A DNA stretch of 64,000 nt from Candidatus Aalborgicola lynettensis. GTDB lineage: Bacteria; Pseudomonadota; Gammaproteobacteria; Burkholderiales; Burkholderiaceae_C. A model generated the notes under the pieces. The model was given only the letters and a program-made list of their open reading frames with translations, was not told where the DNA came from and searched no databases. Shown here piece after piece: positions 50,549-59,589 of the stretch. Where the stretch lies: NCBI GenBank assembly GCA_016719405.1, contig JADJZE010000001.1, forward strand, positions 434,001-498,000, in the 5' to 3' direction. The position numbers were made by a program, and so were the translations under genes. Numbering within the stretch: position 1 is the stretch's first letter; every line of letters begins with the position of its first letter.

Positions 50549-52743
50549 TCAGTAGTGTGGCTGGTGCGCGCGGATGCTGGCCTTGACCGCATCGCTTAGC
50601 GCAAAGCCATCACCAAATTGCTGCGCCAGTTGCGCTGCACGCGCCTCAAACGCCTCAATCCCCATGCCGTAAATGAACTGCATGGCGCCGCCGGTCCAGG
50701 CCGGAAAACCAATGCCGAAGATGGAGCCGATGTTGGCATCGTGCACCGTGGTCAGCACGTTTTCGCTCAGGCAACGGGCCGTTTCCACCGCCTGGCGGAA
50801 CAGCAGACGGTCTTTGAGGTCGGTGATGTTCCACTGCACGTCGGCCTTCTCGAACAGGGGCTTGAGTTGTGGCCACAGGAACTTCTTGGCGCCTTTTTTT
50901 GCCAGCTCTTCGGTGGGGTACTCGTAAAAGCCTGCGCCACCGGCGCGGCCAGGGCGCTCGTGCTGGCGCACCATGGTTTCCACCACGCGCTCACCGGCGG
51001 TAGCGGTATAGGTTTTACCTTCTGCTTCAAAATCTTTGCGGGTCTGCTCCATCACATGCAGGCTCAGCGTGAGTGCGGTTTCGTCCAGCACGGCCAGGGG
51101 GCCGACTGGCATGCCGCACTGGATACCGGCGTTCTCGATGGCGGCTGCGGGAATGCCTTCACCGAGCATGGCTGCGCCCTCCATCACAAAGGTGCCAAAC
51201 ACGCGGCTGGTGAAGAAGCCACGCGAATCGTTCACCACAATGGGCAGCTTGCCCAGGGCCTGCACATAGTCATAGGCCCGGGCCACGGTTTCATCGTCGG
51301 TTTGTTTGCCTTTGATGATTTCCACCAGCTTCATTTTGTCCACGGGGCTGAAGAAGTGGATGCCAATGAATTTTTCTGGCCGGGCAGAGGCTGTAGCCAG
51401 GCCGCTGATGGGCAGGGTGGAGGTGTTGGAGGCAAAGAAACCCGGAACTCGGGGGTATTGGCCAGCATAGGCTCGGACTCTTGCGTCACGCGGGCCTTGA
51501 GTTCGCGGTTCTCGAACACGGCCTCAATGATCAGGTCGCAGCCTTTCAGGTCGTCTACCGCGCCAGTGGGCTGGATGCGGGCCAATATTTCGGCCTGCGC
51601 CTCGGGCTTCATGCGGCCTTTGTCGACCCGGCCCTGGGTGATTTTGGCGGCGTAGCCTTTGCCGGTGTCGGCCTTTTCCAGGCTCACGTCTTTGAGCACC
51701 GTGGCAATGCCCTTGCTGGCCTGGGCGTAGGCAATGCCTGCGCCCATCATGCCGGCACCCAAGAGGCCCACTTTGGCCGGTTTGTAACGCGGCACACCGG
51801 CGGGTCGGCTGCTACCGCTCTTGATGGCGTTCAGGTTGAAAAAGAAGGTGTTGATCATGGCCTTGGCCTGGCTGCCGGTCATGAGTTTTGCCAATGCACG
51901 GCTTTCCAGGCGCAGCGCGGTTTCCATGTCCACCTGCAAGCCCTCCACCATGCAGGCCATGATGGCCTCAGGCGCGGGGTACAGGCCACGGGTTTGTTTT
52001 TTGATGACGGCGGGTGCTACCGCCAGCATCTGCGCCACGGCTGGGCTGGAGGGCAGGCCGCCGGGCACCTTGTAGCCTTTGGCTTCCCAGGGGTGTTGGG
52101 CGCTGGGGTTGGCAGCAATCCAGGCCAAGCCTTTGGCGCGCATCTCGGCCGCAGCGTTGGGGCCGGGTGGCACCAGGTCGTGTACCAGGCCCATGCCTTT
52201 GGCCTCAGCCGGCGAGAAGGTTTTGCCCTCCACCAGGTAGGGCTGCGCGCCCATTAGACCCAGGTGGCGGGTCATCTTGGTCACGCCACAGGCACCGGGC
52301 AATAGGCCCAGGGTGACTTCCGGCATGCCGAGCTGGATTTTCTTGTCGTCAATGGCAATGCGGTGGTGGCCCACCAACGCCACTTCCCACCCCCCGCCCA
52401 GCGCGGTGCCGTTGATCAGGCTGACCACGGGCTTGCCCAGGGTTTCGATGGCGCGGAAGTTGGCTTTGAGGCGCTCGATTTCGGTAAACGCTGCGCTCGC
52501 GTCTGCAGGCGTGAGGCGCATGGTGGCTTTGAGGTCAGCCCCGGCAAAAAATGAGGTTTTGGCGGATGCCAGCAAGATGCCGTGAATGGCGTCTTTGTCC
52601 TTGAGCACCTGTGCGGCAACTGCCGTCATGTCTTCCTGCCACTGCAGGCACATGGTGTTGACGGGGGAGTTGGGCTCGTCAAAGGTGATGGTGGCAATGC
52701 CCTTGCCGTCGATGTTTTCCAGAGTGTATTGGATGGTCTTCAT
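50549..52743 (-). pseudogene. fatty acid oxidation multifunctional protein (FadB/FadJ type), one-base frameshift
   Basis: The first frame codes for the enoyl-CoA hydratase domain (NGTALGGGWEVALVGHHRIA, GMPEVTLGLLPGACG) and the NAD site VGLLGAGMMGAGIAYAQASKG. It breaks near 51440-51455, where one base seems to be missing in a C/G-rich place. The other frame continues through FFASNTSTLPISGLATASAR and IHFFSPVDKMKLVEIIKGK to the end at 50549 with the 3-hydroxyacyl-CoA dehydrogenase domains. Reconstructed length is about 731 residues, close to the 715-730 usual for FadB/FadJ. It is downstream of thiolase on the same strand. If the frameshift is real this route is broken. Confidence 0.88.
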
Positions 52744-52800
52744 GCTGTTGTCTCCATGTAGGGGCGCACGCGGTGTGTTGGCGCGGCGCGGCGGAATCTG

Positions 52801-52875
52801 CTTTTGCTATAAAAATAGTAGCTGCTTGCGCACATCTGGCGGGCGTAAACGGCCTATTTGGCTTATAAAAATGAG
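52801..52875. repeat. interspersed short repeat copy, best preserved
   Basis: GCTATAAAAATAGTAGCTGC is followed by TTGCGCACATCTGGCGGGCG and then CCTATTTGGCTTATAAAAATG. The two ends are partly complementary to each other. Related copies lie at 18233, 20954, 40755 and 59508. It lies between the FadB-like gene and thiolase. Confidence 0.75.
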
Positions 52876-52882
52876 GGTAACG

Positions 52883-54088
52883 TCAGATGCGTTCCACAAT
52901 GGTGGCAATACCCATGCCGCCGCCCACACACAGCGTGGCCATGCCATAGCGCAGCTTGCGGCGGTGCAGCTCGTCAATCAGCGTGCCCAGAATCATGGCG
53001 CCCGTGGCGCCCAGTGGGTGGCCCATGGCGATGGCGCCGCCGTTCACGTTGACCTTGTCGTGGGGCACCTGCATCTCTTTCATGAAGCGCATCACCACGG
53101 CGGCAAAGGCTTCGTTCACCTCAAACAGGTCAATGTCATGGATGTTCAGGCCTGCCTTGGCCAGCGCCTTGCGCGCCGCAGGCATGGGGCCGGTCAGCAT
53201 GATGGTGGGGTCGGCGCCGGAAAGGGCGGTTGCCACAATGCGCGCGCGGGGTGTCAAACCGTGGGCCTTGGCTGCAGCCTCGTTGCCAATCAGCACCGCA
53301 GCCGCACCGTCCACAATGCCCGAGGAATTGCCCGCGTGGTGCACGTGGTGGATGCGCTCCACCTGCGGGTAGCGGGTCAGCGCCAATTGGTCAAAACCCA
53401 TGCCGCCCATTTGCTCGAACGCGGGCTTCAAGCCTGCCAGGCCTTCCAGCGTGGTGTGGGGTTTGATGAATTCGTCTTTGCCCAGAATGACTTGGCCCAG
53501 AGCGTCTTTCACTGCTACCACCGAGCGGTCAAAGTAGCCGGCGGCCTGTGCGGCGGTGGCGCGTTTTTGTGACTCCAGTGCAAAGGCATCCACATCGGCG
53601 CGGCTAAAGCCTTCCAGAGTGGCAATCAGGTCCGCGCCAATACCCTGGGGCACAAAGGCGGTGGCGGAATTGGTTTCGGGGTCCATGGCCCAGGCGCCGC
53701 CGTCGGAGCCAATGGGCACGCGGCTCATGCTCTCCACACCACCGGCCACCACCAAGTCTTCCCAGCCGGAGCGCACTTTTTGTGCTGCCATGTTCACGGC
53801 TTCCAGGCCGGAGGCACAGAAGCGGTTGATTTGCACGCCCGCGCACTGGAAATCCCAGCCCGCCTTGAGTGCGGCCACCTTGGGCAGCACGGCACCCTGG
53901 TCGCCTACGGGGGACACCACACCCATCACCACGTCGTCCACCCGCGCCGTGTCAAAGCCGTTGCGCTGCTGCAGGTCGGTCAGCAAACCCGCCAGCAGGT
54001 TGACGGGCTTGACCTCGTACAGGCTGCCGTCCTTCTTGCCTTTGCCGCGTGGGGTGCGGATGGCATCAAATACAAACGCTTCACTCAT
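52883..54088 (-). CDS. acetyl-CoA C-acyltransferase (thiolase)
   Basis: The 401-residue enzyme performs the last step of beta-oxidation. The acylated cysteine is in INRFCASGLEAVNMAAQKV near residue 90. The conserved GVESMSRVP, VNVNGGAIAMGHPLGATGA and C-terminal YGMATLCVGGGMGIA with the second cysteine are intact. The start at 54088 has GGAG six bases upstream; a frame running to 54838 is only antisense to the acyl-CoA dehydrogenase. It is divergent from that gene, with a 16-base palindrome between. Confidence 0.96.
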   Translation of the reverse strand: MSEAFVFDAIRTPRGKGKKDGSLYEVKPVNLLAGLLTDLQQRNGFDTARVDDVVMGVVSPVGDQGAVLPKVAALKAGWDFQCAGVQINRFCASGLEAVNMAAQKVRSGWEDLVVAGGVESMSRVPIGSDGGAWAMDPETNSATAFVPQGIGADLIATLEGFSRADVDAFALESQKRATAAQAAGYFDRSVVAVKDALGQVILGKDEFIKPHTTLEGLAGLKPAFEQMGGMGFDQLALTRYPQVERIHHVHHAGNSSGIVDGAAAVLIGNEAAAKAHGLTPRARIVATALSGADPTIMLTGPMPAARKALAKAGLNIHDIDLFEVNEAFAAVVMRFMKEMQVPHDKVNVNGGAIAMGHPLGATGAMILGTLIDELHRRKLRYGMATLCVGGGMGIATIVERI

Positions 54089-54158
54089 GGTGTCTCCTTC
54101 GGGTTGCTCGGGTGCACTGGTTGTACAGGGCTGAAAAAAATCAGTATAGTCCTTTTTA

Positions 54159-54174
54159 CAAAGCATATGCTTTG
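54159..54174. promoter_or_regulatory. perfect 16-bp palindrome between thiolase and acyl-CoA dehydrogenase
   Basis: CAAAGCATATGCTTTG is fully self-complementary. It lies 70 bases before the thiolase start and 37 bases before the dehydrogenase start. TATACT at 54144-54149 on the minus strand is a plausible -10 for thiolase, which would place the palindrome over the -35 region. It is a good candidate operator for a dimeric regulator of the fatty acid genes. Confidence 0.6.
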
Positions 54175-54211
54175 CATAAATACCCATTCTCCAGCCAACT
54201 GAGGTAGCACC

Positions 54212-55375
54212 ATGATCGAAAGAACCCTTTTCAGCCCCGACCACGAATCCTTTCGCGACAGCTTTCGCCGTTTTGTGGACAAAGAAATCGCCCCCTTCCA
54301 TGCCGATTGGGAAGAGCAGGGCTATGTGGCCCGTGAGGTCTGGACCAAGGCGGGGGAAAACGGCTTTTTGTGCATGACCATGCCCGAGGAGTACGGTGGC
54401 AGTGAGGCCGACAAGCTGTACTCGGTCATCCAGATGGAAGAAATTGCGCGTGCCGGTGTCACCGGCATTGGCTTCGGTTTGCACAGCGAAATCGTGGCCC
54501 CCTACATCCTGCACTACGGCACGCCCGAGCAAAAAGCCAAGTACCTGCCCAAGCTGGCCTCGGGCGAAATGGTGGGCGCCATCGCCATGAGTGAGCCGGC
54601 TGCTGGTTCCGATTTGCAAGGTGTCAAAACCACCGCCATTCAGCAGCCAGATGGAAGCTACCTGCTCAACGGCAGCAAGACCTTCATCACCAACGGCTGG
54701 CATGCCGACTTGGTGGTGGTGGTCGCCAAGACCAACCCCGCCGCCGGCGGCAAGGGCACCAGCCTGGTGCTGGTGGAACGTGGCATGCCCGGATTTTCGG
54801 TCGGCCAGCGCCTGAAAAAAGTCGGCATGAAAGCGCAAGACACTTCGGAGCTGTTTTTCGACAACGTGAAAGTCCCGGCCGAAAACCTGCTGGGCGGCGC
54901 GGCGTATGAGAACAAAGGCTTTATCTGCCTGATGGAGCAGTTGCCTTGGGAGCGGCTGCAGATTGCCATTGGCGCGGTGGCCTCAGCACAGGCGGCCATT
55001 GACTGGACTATTGCGTACGTGAAAGAGCGCAAGGTGTTTGGCCAGCCCGTGGCCGCTTTCCAGAACACCCGCTTTACGCTGGCCGAGCTGCAGACCGAGG
55101 TGCAGGTGGCGCGCGTGTTTGTCGACAAATGCTGCGAGCTGATTTGCCAGGACAAGCTCGACACCGCCACCGCCAGCATGGCCAAGTACTGGACCACTGA
55201 CCTGCAATGCAAGGTGATGGACGAATGTGTGCAGCTGTTTGGCGGCTACGGCTATATGTGGGAATACCCCATTGCCCGCGCCTACGCCGACGCACGCGTG
55301 CAGCGCATTTACGGCGGAACCAACGAGATCATGAAAGAGGTGATCACCCGCGCCATGGGGCTGGGCGGGCGGTAA
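54212..55375 (+). CDS. acyl-CoA dehydrogenase
   Basis: The 387-residue flavoenzyme introduces the first double bond in acyl-CoA breakdown. Family signatures are GAIAMSEPAAGSDLQGVKTTA for FAD and substrate binding, TFITNGWHADLVVVVAKT, and the C-terminal YGGTNEIMKEVITRAMG. The segment IAIGAVASAQAAIDWTIAYVKERKVFG is typical of the long-chain/isovaleryl branch. It has a normal length. It is divergent from thiolase and likely shares the palindromic operator. Confidence 0.95.
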   Translation: MIERTLFSPDHESFRDSFRRFVDKEIAPFHADWEEQGYVAREVWTKAGENGFLCMTMPEEYGGSEADKLYSVIQMEEIARAGVTGIGFGLHSEIVAPYILHYGTPEQKAKYLPKLASGEMVGAIAMSEPAAGSDLQGVKTTAIQQPDGSYLLNGSKTFITNGWHADLVVVVAKTNPAAGGKGTSLVLVERGMPGFSVGQRLKKVGMKAQDTSELFFDNVKVPAENLLGGAAYENKGFICLMEQLPWERLQIAIGAVASAQAAIDWTIAYVKERKVFGQPVAAFQNTRFTLAELQTEVQVARVFVDKCCELICQDKLDTATASMAKYWTTDLQCKVMDECVQLFGGYGYMWEYPIARAYADARVQRIYGGTNEIMKEVITRAMGLGGR

Positions 55376-55502
55376 GCCGGAGTTTTAGGGCCTGACCCCC
55401 GTACTGGGGGGGAGGGCGCTGGAGAATCCCTGCCAAGGCTGGCTGGCTGTGTGGGTGGTGTGCAATATACCCACCAGGGTATGTAAATTTGCCCTACAAT
55501 GC

Positions 55503-55522
55503 ATGTAATTAACCAATTACAT
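55503..55522. promoter_or_regulatory. TetR operator: perfect inverted repeat at the regulator start
   Basis: ATGTAATT-AACC-AATTACAT is a perfect eight-base inverted repeat with a four-base spacer, ending six bases before the TetR start codon. TACAAT at 55495-55500 is a plausible -10, so a bound repressor would block initiation. The arrangement is the classic one for autoregulation by a TetR protein. Confidence 0.7.
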
Positions 55523-55527
55523 ACGTC

Positions 55528-56193
55528 ATGTCCCGCACCCCACAACCCCCACGGCAAAGTACAGACATTCGCCAGGCCAGCCTGATTGAAGCGGCTTTGC
55601 GCTTGGCCGCACAGCGCAGCCCGGCGGACATCACCACGGGGGATCTGGCGGCTGCCGTTGGTATTAGCCAAGGCGCAGTTTTTCGCCACTTTTCCAGCAA
55701 AGACGCCATCTGGATCGCCGTGATCGACTGGGTTGCTACCAACCTGATGGAGCGGCTGCACGCGGCTGTGCACTCGCGCAAGTCGCACACCTCGCAAACC
55801 CCGCACAGCCACGACTCCCCGGACTTCCACCCGCTGGCCGCCCTGCAAGACGTCTTCATCGCGCATGTGGACTTTGTCATCGCCCACCCGGGCGTGCCCC
55901 GAATTGTTTTTCAGGAACTGCAGCACGCACACGACACTGCCCTCAAGGCGGCGGTGCAAAACCTCATGCAGCAGTACCGTGCCCTCGTCGTGGGCTTATT
56001 GCAAAGTGCAAAGGCCCAGAACCTGCTGGCGCCAGGTACCGACTTGCCCTCTGCGGCCCTGCTCTTTTTGGGCTCCATCCAGGGCCTGGTGATGCAGTCA
56101 CTGCTCAGTGGTGATGTGCAGGCCATTGCACGCCAAGCGCCCGGCGTATTTGCCATTTATGTGCGCGGCATTGCCGCAAAGGAAACACCATGA
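55528..56193 (+). CDS. TetR-family transcriptional regulator
   Basis: The 221-residue protein has the N-terminal helix-turn-helix at about 15-60 (LIEAALRLAAQRSPADITTGDLAAAVGISQGAVFRHFSSKDAIW, read in parts) and a ligand-binding C-terminal domain. It lies directly behind a perfect palindrome and overlaps the HlyD-type gene by four bases, so it very likely represses its own operon with the exporter. The inducer is unknown. Confidence 0.92.
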   Translation: MSRTPQPPRQSTDIRQASLIEAALRLAAQRSPADITTGDLAAAVGISQGAVFRHFSSKDAIWIAVIDWVATNLMERLHAAVHSRKSHTSQTPHSHDSPDFHPLAALQDVFIAHVDFVIAHPGVPRIVFQELQHAHDTALKAAVQNLMQQYRALVVGLLQSAKAQNLLAPGTDLPSAALLFLGSIQGLVMQSLLSGDVQAIARQAPGVFAIYVRGIAAKETP

Positions 56194-57746
56194 AACGATC
56201 CCCTTGGCCAAAACGCTTGATGCTGGCCGCAGTGGCCCTGGCGGTGCTGGGCACCGTGGGTTTTGTGCTGCTGCGTGCCGGCCCGCTGGCGCCGCTGCAA
56301 GTGACCGTTGCCACCGTGCAAGAGGGCCGGTTTCGCCCGGCTATTTTTGGCATTGGCACGGTTGAGGCGCGGCGCAGCTGGATGGTGGGCCCCACGGTCG
56401 CGGGCCGGGTGCTTAGTGTGCGGGTGGACGTGGGCGACCACGTCAAAGCCGGTCAGTTGCTGGCCGAAATGGATGCCGTCGATCTGGACCAGCGCCTTGG
56501 CGCTTTGGATGCCACCGTAGCCCGCGCCCGCAGTGCCCAGGCCGCTGCCACCGCGCAGCTGGCCGACGCCACGGCCCGGCGCGCGTTGGCCACCCTGAAT
56601 GCCAAGCGCAACCAAGACTTGGCGGCGCAAAACTTCATCAGCGCCGGTGCGCTGGAGTCGCGCCTGCAAGAAAAAGCCTCTGCCGACGCCGCACTGCAGG
56701 CGGCACAGGCCAACCTGGGTGCAGCCGGGCAAGACCTGCTGCGCACCCAGGCCGAGCGCGCCGCACTGGCACAACAGCGCGGCAACCTGCGCCTGTATGC
56801 ACCGGCCGACGCCGTGGTGACCAGCCGCGACTTTGAAGCGGGCAGCACCGTGGTGGCGGGCCAGAGCGTGCTGCGCCTGGTGGACCCGGCCAGCCTGTGG
56901 GTCAAGCTGCGGGTGGACCAGGGCCGCTCCGGCGGTCTGGCCCCTGGACTGCATGCCAGCATCGTGTTGCGTTCCCAGCCGCAGACGCCATTGCCCGGCA
57001 AGGTGGCGCGGGTGGAGCTGATGGCCGACAGCGTGACCGAAGAACGTATTGCACAAGTGGCTTTTGACGCACCCGCAGGGGGTATCCCCCTCGCGCCTGC
57101 GCTGGGCGAACTGGCCGAAGTGACGCTGCAACTGCCCGAGACCGCGCCAAGTCTGCTGGTGCCCAATGCCAGCGTGCAACGGGTGCAAGGGCAGGTGGGT
57201 GTGTGGCGCATGTTGGGTGGCAAGCCCGCGTTTGCCCCGGTGCGCCTGGGCACCAGCAGCCTGGACGGCCAGGTGCAGGTGTTGGATGGCCTGCAGGGCG
57301 GTGACAGCGTGGTGGTCTACAGCCAAAAAGCCGTCACCGCCGGTGCCCGCGTGCAGGTGGTGGACGCGCTGGTGCAACCCGCCGCCCCAGGGGAAGCGCA
57401 CCATGATCAGCCTGGCCGGGCGCGACATTGCCCACAGCTGGGGCAAGTTTGTGCTGACCGGCTTGGGCCTGGGCCTGCTGATTGGTGTGACCCTGACCAT
57501 GGCCGGGGTCTACCGCGGCATGGTGGACGATGCCCATGCCTTATTGGGCAACAGCCGTGCCGATTTGTGGGTGGTGCAAAAAGACACCCAAGGCCCCTAC
57601 GCCGAAGCGTCCAGCCTGAAAGACGATGTGGTGCGCAGCGTGCGCGGCATGCCGGGCATTGCGCAGGCCGCCAACGTGACCTACTTCACCATGCAGGTGC
57701 GCGGTGCCAGCGGTGCCGACACCCGCGCCATGGTGGTGGGTATTGA
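56190..57746 (+). CDS. HlyD/DevB-family periplasmic adaptor, probably read past its native end
   Basis: The adaptor has one N-terminal membrane helix (LMLAAVALAVLGTVGFVLL), a barrel-sandwich half (VVGP-like segment SWMVGPTVAGRVLSVRVDVGDHVKAGQLLAEMD), a coiled-coil region at 105-200 and beta-barrel parts. It links the inner-membrane exporter to an outer channel. Family-like sequence ends near residue 400 (ARVQVVDALVQPAAPG). The remaining residues read the start of the permease gene in the wrong frame. A one-base indel near 57388-57395 would restore a stop overlapping the permease ATG (57404-57406), the usual arrangement. Confidence 0.8.
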   Translation: MKRSPWPKRLMLAAVALAVLGTVGFVLLRAGPLAPLQVTVATVQEGRFRPAIFGIGTVEARRSWMVGPTVAGRVLSVRVDVGDHVKAGQLLAEMDAVDLDQRLGALDATVARARSAQAAATAQLADATARRALATLNAKRNQDLAAQNFISAGALESRLQEKASADAALQAAQANLGAAGQDLLRTQAERAALAQQRGNLRLYAPADAVVTSRDFEAGSTVVAGQSVLRLVDPASLWVKLRVDQGRSGGLAPGLHASIVLRSQPQTPLPGKVARVELMADSVTEERIAQVAFDAPAGGIPLAPALGELAEVTLQLPETAPSLLVPNASVQRVQGQVGVWRMLGGKPAFAPVRLGTSSLDGQVQVLDGLQGGDSVVVYSQKAVTAGARVQVVDALVQPAAPGEAHHDQPGRARHCPQLGQVCADRLGPGPADWCDPDHGRGLPRHGGRCPCLIGQQPCRFVGGAKRHPRPLRRSVQPERRCGAQRARHAGHCAGRQRDLLHHAGARCQRCRHPRHGGGY

Positions 57747-58524
57747 GAGCGGCCAACCCGGTGAGCCGGGCTATCTGGTGGCCGGGCGCCACCTCACGCG
57801 CAGCCACTACGAGGCCGTGGCCGATATCAAGACCGGTTTTGCGCTGGGCGAGCGCATCCAGATCCGCCGCCACGCGTACACGGTGGTCGGCCTGACCCGG
57901 CGCATGGTGTCCTCGGGCGGCGACCCCATGGTGTTTGTGGCACTTAAAGACGCCCAAGAAGCCCAGTTTTTGAAAGACAACGACGCCATCGTGAACGACC
58001 GCCTGCGCACCGCTGCCAACCCCGCCTTTAACCGCCCCGGCGTGCCGGGTCTGCTGGACGCCGTGCAGGCCTCCCAGGCCAGCAGCCGCAACGTCAATGC
58101 CGTTTTGGTGCAACTGGCGCCGGGGGTGGACGCTGAAACCGCCGCCGAACCCATCCGCCGCTGGAAGCACCTGCAGGTCTACACCCGCGCGGGCATGGAA
58201 GAAATTTTGGTGGCCAAGCTGATTGCCACGTCGGCCAAACAAATCGGCATGTTTTTGGTGATTTTGGCGATTGTCAGCGCAGCTATTGTGGCCTTCATCA
58301 TCTACACCATGACGCTGGGCAAAATCCGCGAGATTGCCGTGCTCAAGCTCATTGGCACGCGCAACCTCACCATTGCCAGCATGATTTTGCAGCAGGCCAT
58401 GGGCTTGGGCTTGATCGGCTTTATCGTCGGCAAAGTGGCTGCAACCGTGTGGGCACCGGCTGTTCCGCCAGCTGGCCATGCGCGCCGCTTAAACGGAGAT
58501 CGGCGGAGCCGGGATGAACGCTAG
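57403..58524 (+). CDS. DevC/MacB-type ABC permease, C-terminus damaged
   Basis: From ATG 57403 the protein has the N-terminal helix (WGKFVLTGLGLGLLIGVTLTMAG) and a periplasmic domain (NSRADLWVVQKDTQGPYAEAS). It then has two further helices (QIGMFLVILAIVSAAIVAFIIY and the start of LQQAMGLGLIGFIVGKVAA). After ATVWAP near 58455 the frame becomes meaningless to 58524. A stretch at 58548-58610 in another frame reads like the missing end of such a permease (LAST, then IRAALQV). So a deletion plus frame change has removed the last helix. Whether this is real or an assembly fault is open. Confidence 0.78.
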   Translation: MISLAGRDIAHSWGKFVLTGLGLGLLIGVTLTMAGVYRGMVDDAHALLGNSRADLWVVQKDTQGPYAEASSLKDDVVRSVRGMPGIAQAANVTYFTMQVRGASGADTRAMVVGIESGQPGEPGYLVAGRHLTRSHYEAVADIKTGFALGERIQIRRHAYTVVGLTRRMVSSGGDPMVFVALKDAQEAQFLKDNDAIVNDRLRTAANPAFNRPGVPGLLDAVQASQASSRNVNAVLVQLAPGVDAETAAEPIRRWKHLQVYTRAGMEEILVAKLIATSAKQIGMFLVILAIVSAAIVAFIIYTMTLGKIREIAVLKLIGTRNLTIASMILQQAMGLGLIGFIVGKVAATVWAPAVPPAGHARRLNGDRRSRDER

Positions 58525-58694
58525 CCACACCACTCGCCATTTGCGCTTGGCCAGCACCCTGGCTCATTCGCGCCGCCCTGCAGGTTGAACACCGGCCCAA
58601 GGCCATAGGACGTGCGGGCGGCATCCTGATTGAAGGGCTGCGCAAGGTCTACGGCCACGGCGACACCGCCGTTGAAGCCCTGAAAAACGTCAAC

Positions 58695-59318
58695 ATGCAG
58701 GTCGCCCCGGGCGAAGTGGTGGGCCTGGTCGGGCCTTCGGGCTCGGGCAAGAGCACCTTGCTCAAATGCCTGGGCGCCATCATCGAGCCCACCTCCGGGC
58801 GCATGCAACTGGGCAGCGAGGTCATTTACGACGACGCCTGGAAAGTGCACGACCTGCGTGCCCTGCGGCGTGACCGCATTGGTTTTGTGTTCCAGGCGCC
58901 TTACCTGATTCCGTTTTTGAATGTGCTGGACAACGTGGCCTTGCTGCCCATGCTGGCGGGCCTGCCCAACGCCCAGGCCCGCGCCCGCGCGCTGGAGCTG
59001 CTGACGGCGCTGGACGTGCAGCACCGCGCCCAAGCGCAGCCCTCGCAACTCTCGGGCGGCGAGCAGCAGCGCGTGTCGATTGCCCGCGCACTGGCCAACC
59101 GCCCGCCTGTCATTCTGGCCGACGAGCCCACTGCGCCGCTGGACAGCGAACGCGCCCTGGGCGTGGTGCGTATCCTCAACCGCATGGCGCAGCAGGCGCA
59201 AACCGCCATCATTGTGGTGACGCACGACGAAAAAATCATCCCCACCTTCAAACGGATTTACCACATCCGCGATGGACAAACGCATGAAGAAGCCGGGCAG
59301 GGGATCAGTGTGGAGTAA
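58695..59318 (+). CDS. DevA-type ABC transporter ATP-binding protein, 5' end uncertain
   Basis: The ATPase shows Walker A in GLVGPSGSGKSTLLKCLG, the signature QLSGGEQQRVSIARAL and Walker B in PVILADEPTAPLDS. Family-like sequence begins earlier, near 58617 (GGILIEGLRKVYGHGDTAVE), in the same frame. No start codon with a ribosome site is found there and the ATG at 58695 lies after the first conserved strand. The 5' end seems to be lost in the damaged junction with the permease. With the adaptor and permease it makes a DevBCA-like exporter of unknown substrate. Confidence 0.8.
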   Translation: MQVAPGEVVGLVGPSGSGKSTLLKCLGAIIEPTSGRMQLGSEVIYDDAWKVHDLRALRRDRIGFVFQAPYLIPFLNVLDNVALLPMLAGLPNAQARARALELLTALDVQHRAQAQPSQLSGGEQQRVSIARALANRPPVILADEPTAPLDSERALGVVRILNRMAQQAQTAIIVVTHDEKIIPTFKRIYHIRDGQTHEEAGQGISVE

Positions 59319-59325
59319 CGACACC

Positions 59326-59502
59326 ATGCAACTTTCCCAAGCACTCAAAGTGCTGGCCGCCGTGGCTATTGCCTTTGGCCTTCATGTGCAGGGCGGCGCA
59401 GCGTATGAACCGCGCACCGTTGGCGCGCTGGCCTTGCGTCTGGCATTTTGGTCGGTGGTGGCAGGCTTGGCTTGGTGGGCCGTGCGGCCCAAGGGTTTGT
59501 GA
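59326..59502 (+). CDS. 58-residue membrane protein of unknown function
   Basis: The ATG at 59326 follows the ATPase stop by seven bases and has GGAG ten bases upstream. The product has two hydrophobic segments (ALKVLAAVAIAFGLHV and LALRLAFWSVVAGLAWWAV) with a short polar turn and ends in RPKGL. I do not recognise it. Its position suggests a small accessory part of the exporter. Confidence 0.55.
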   Translation: MQLSQALKVLAAVAIAFGLHVQGGAAYEPRTVGALALRLAFWSVVAGLAWWAVRPKGL

Positions 59503-59507
59503 AGAAA

Positions 59508-59566
59508 AAAGTGCCTTTGCGCACGTCTGGCGAGCGGGAGTAGCTATTAATTCAGGAGTGAATGAC
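59508..59566. repeat. diverged interspersed repeat copy
   Basis: AAAAAAGTGCCTTTGCGCACGTCTGGCGAGCGGGAGTAGCTATTAA (read in parts) matches the TTGCGCACATCTGGCGGGCG core and the TAGCT end of the copy at 52801. It forms the left flank of the IS91-family element. Confidence 0.6.
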
Positions 59567-59589
59567 TGCCCGCAGACGGCATAATAAGT

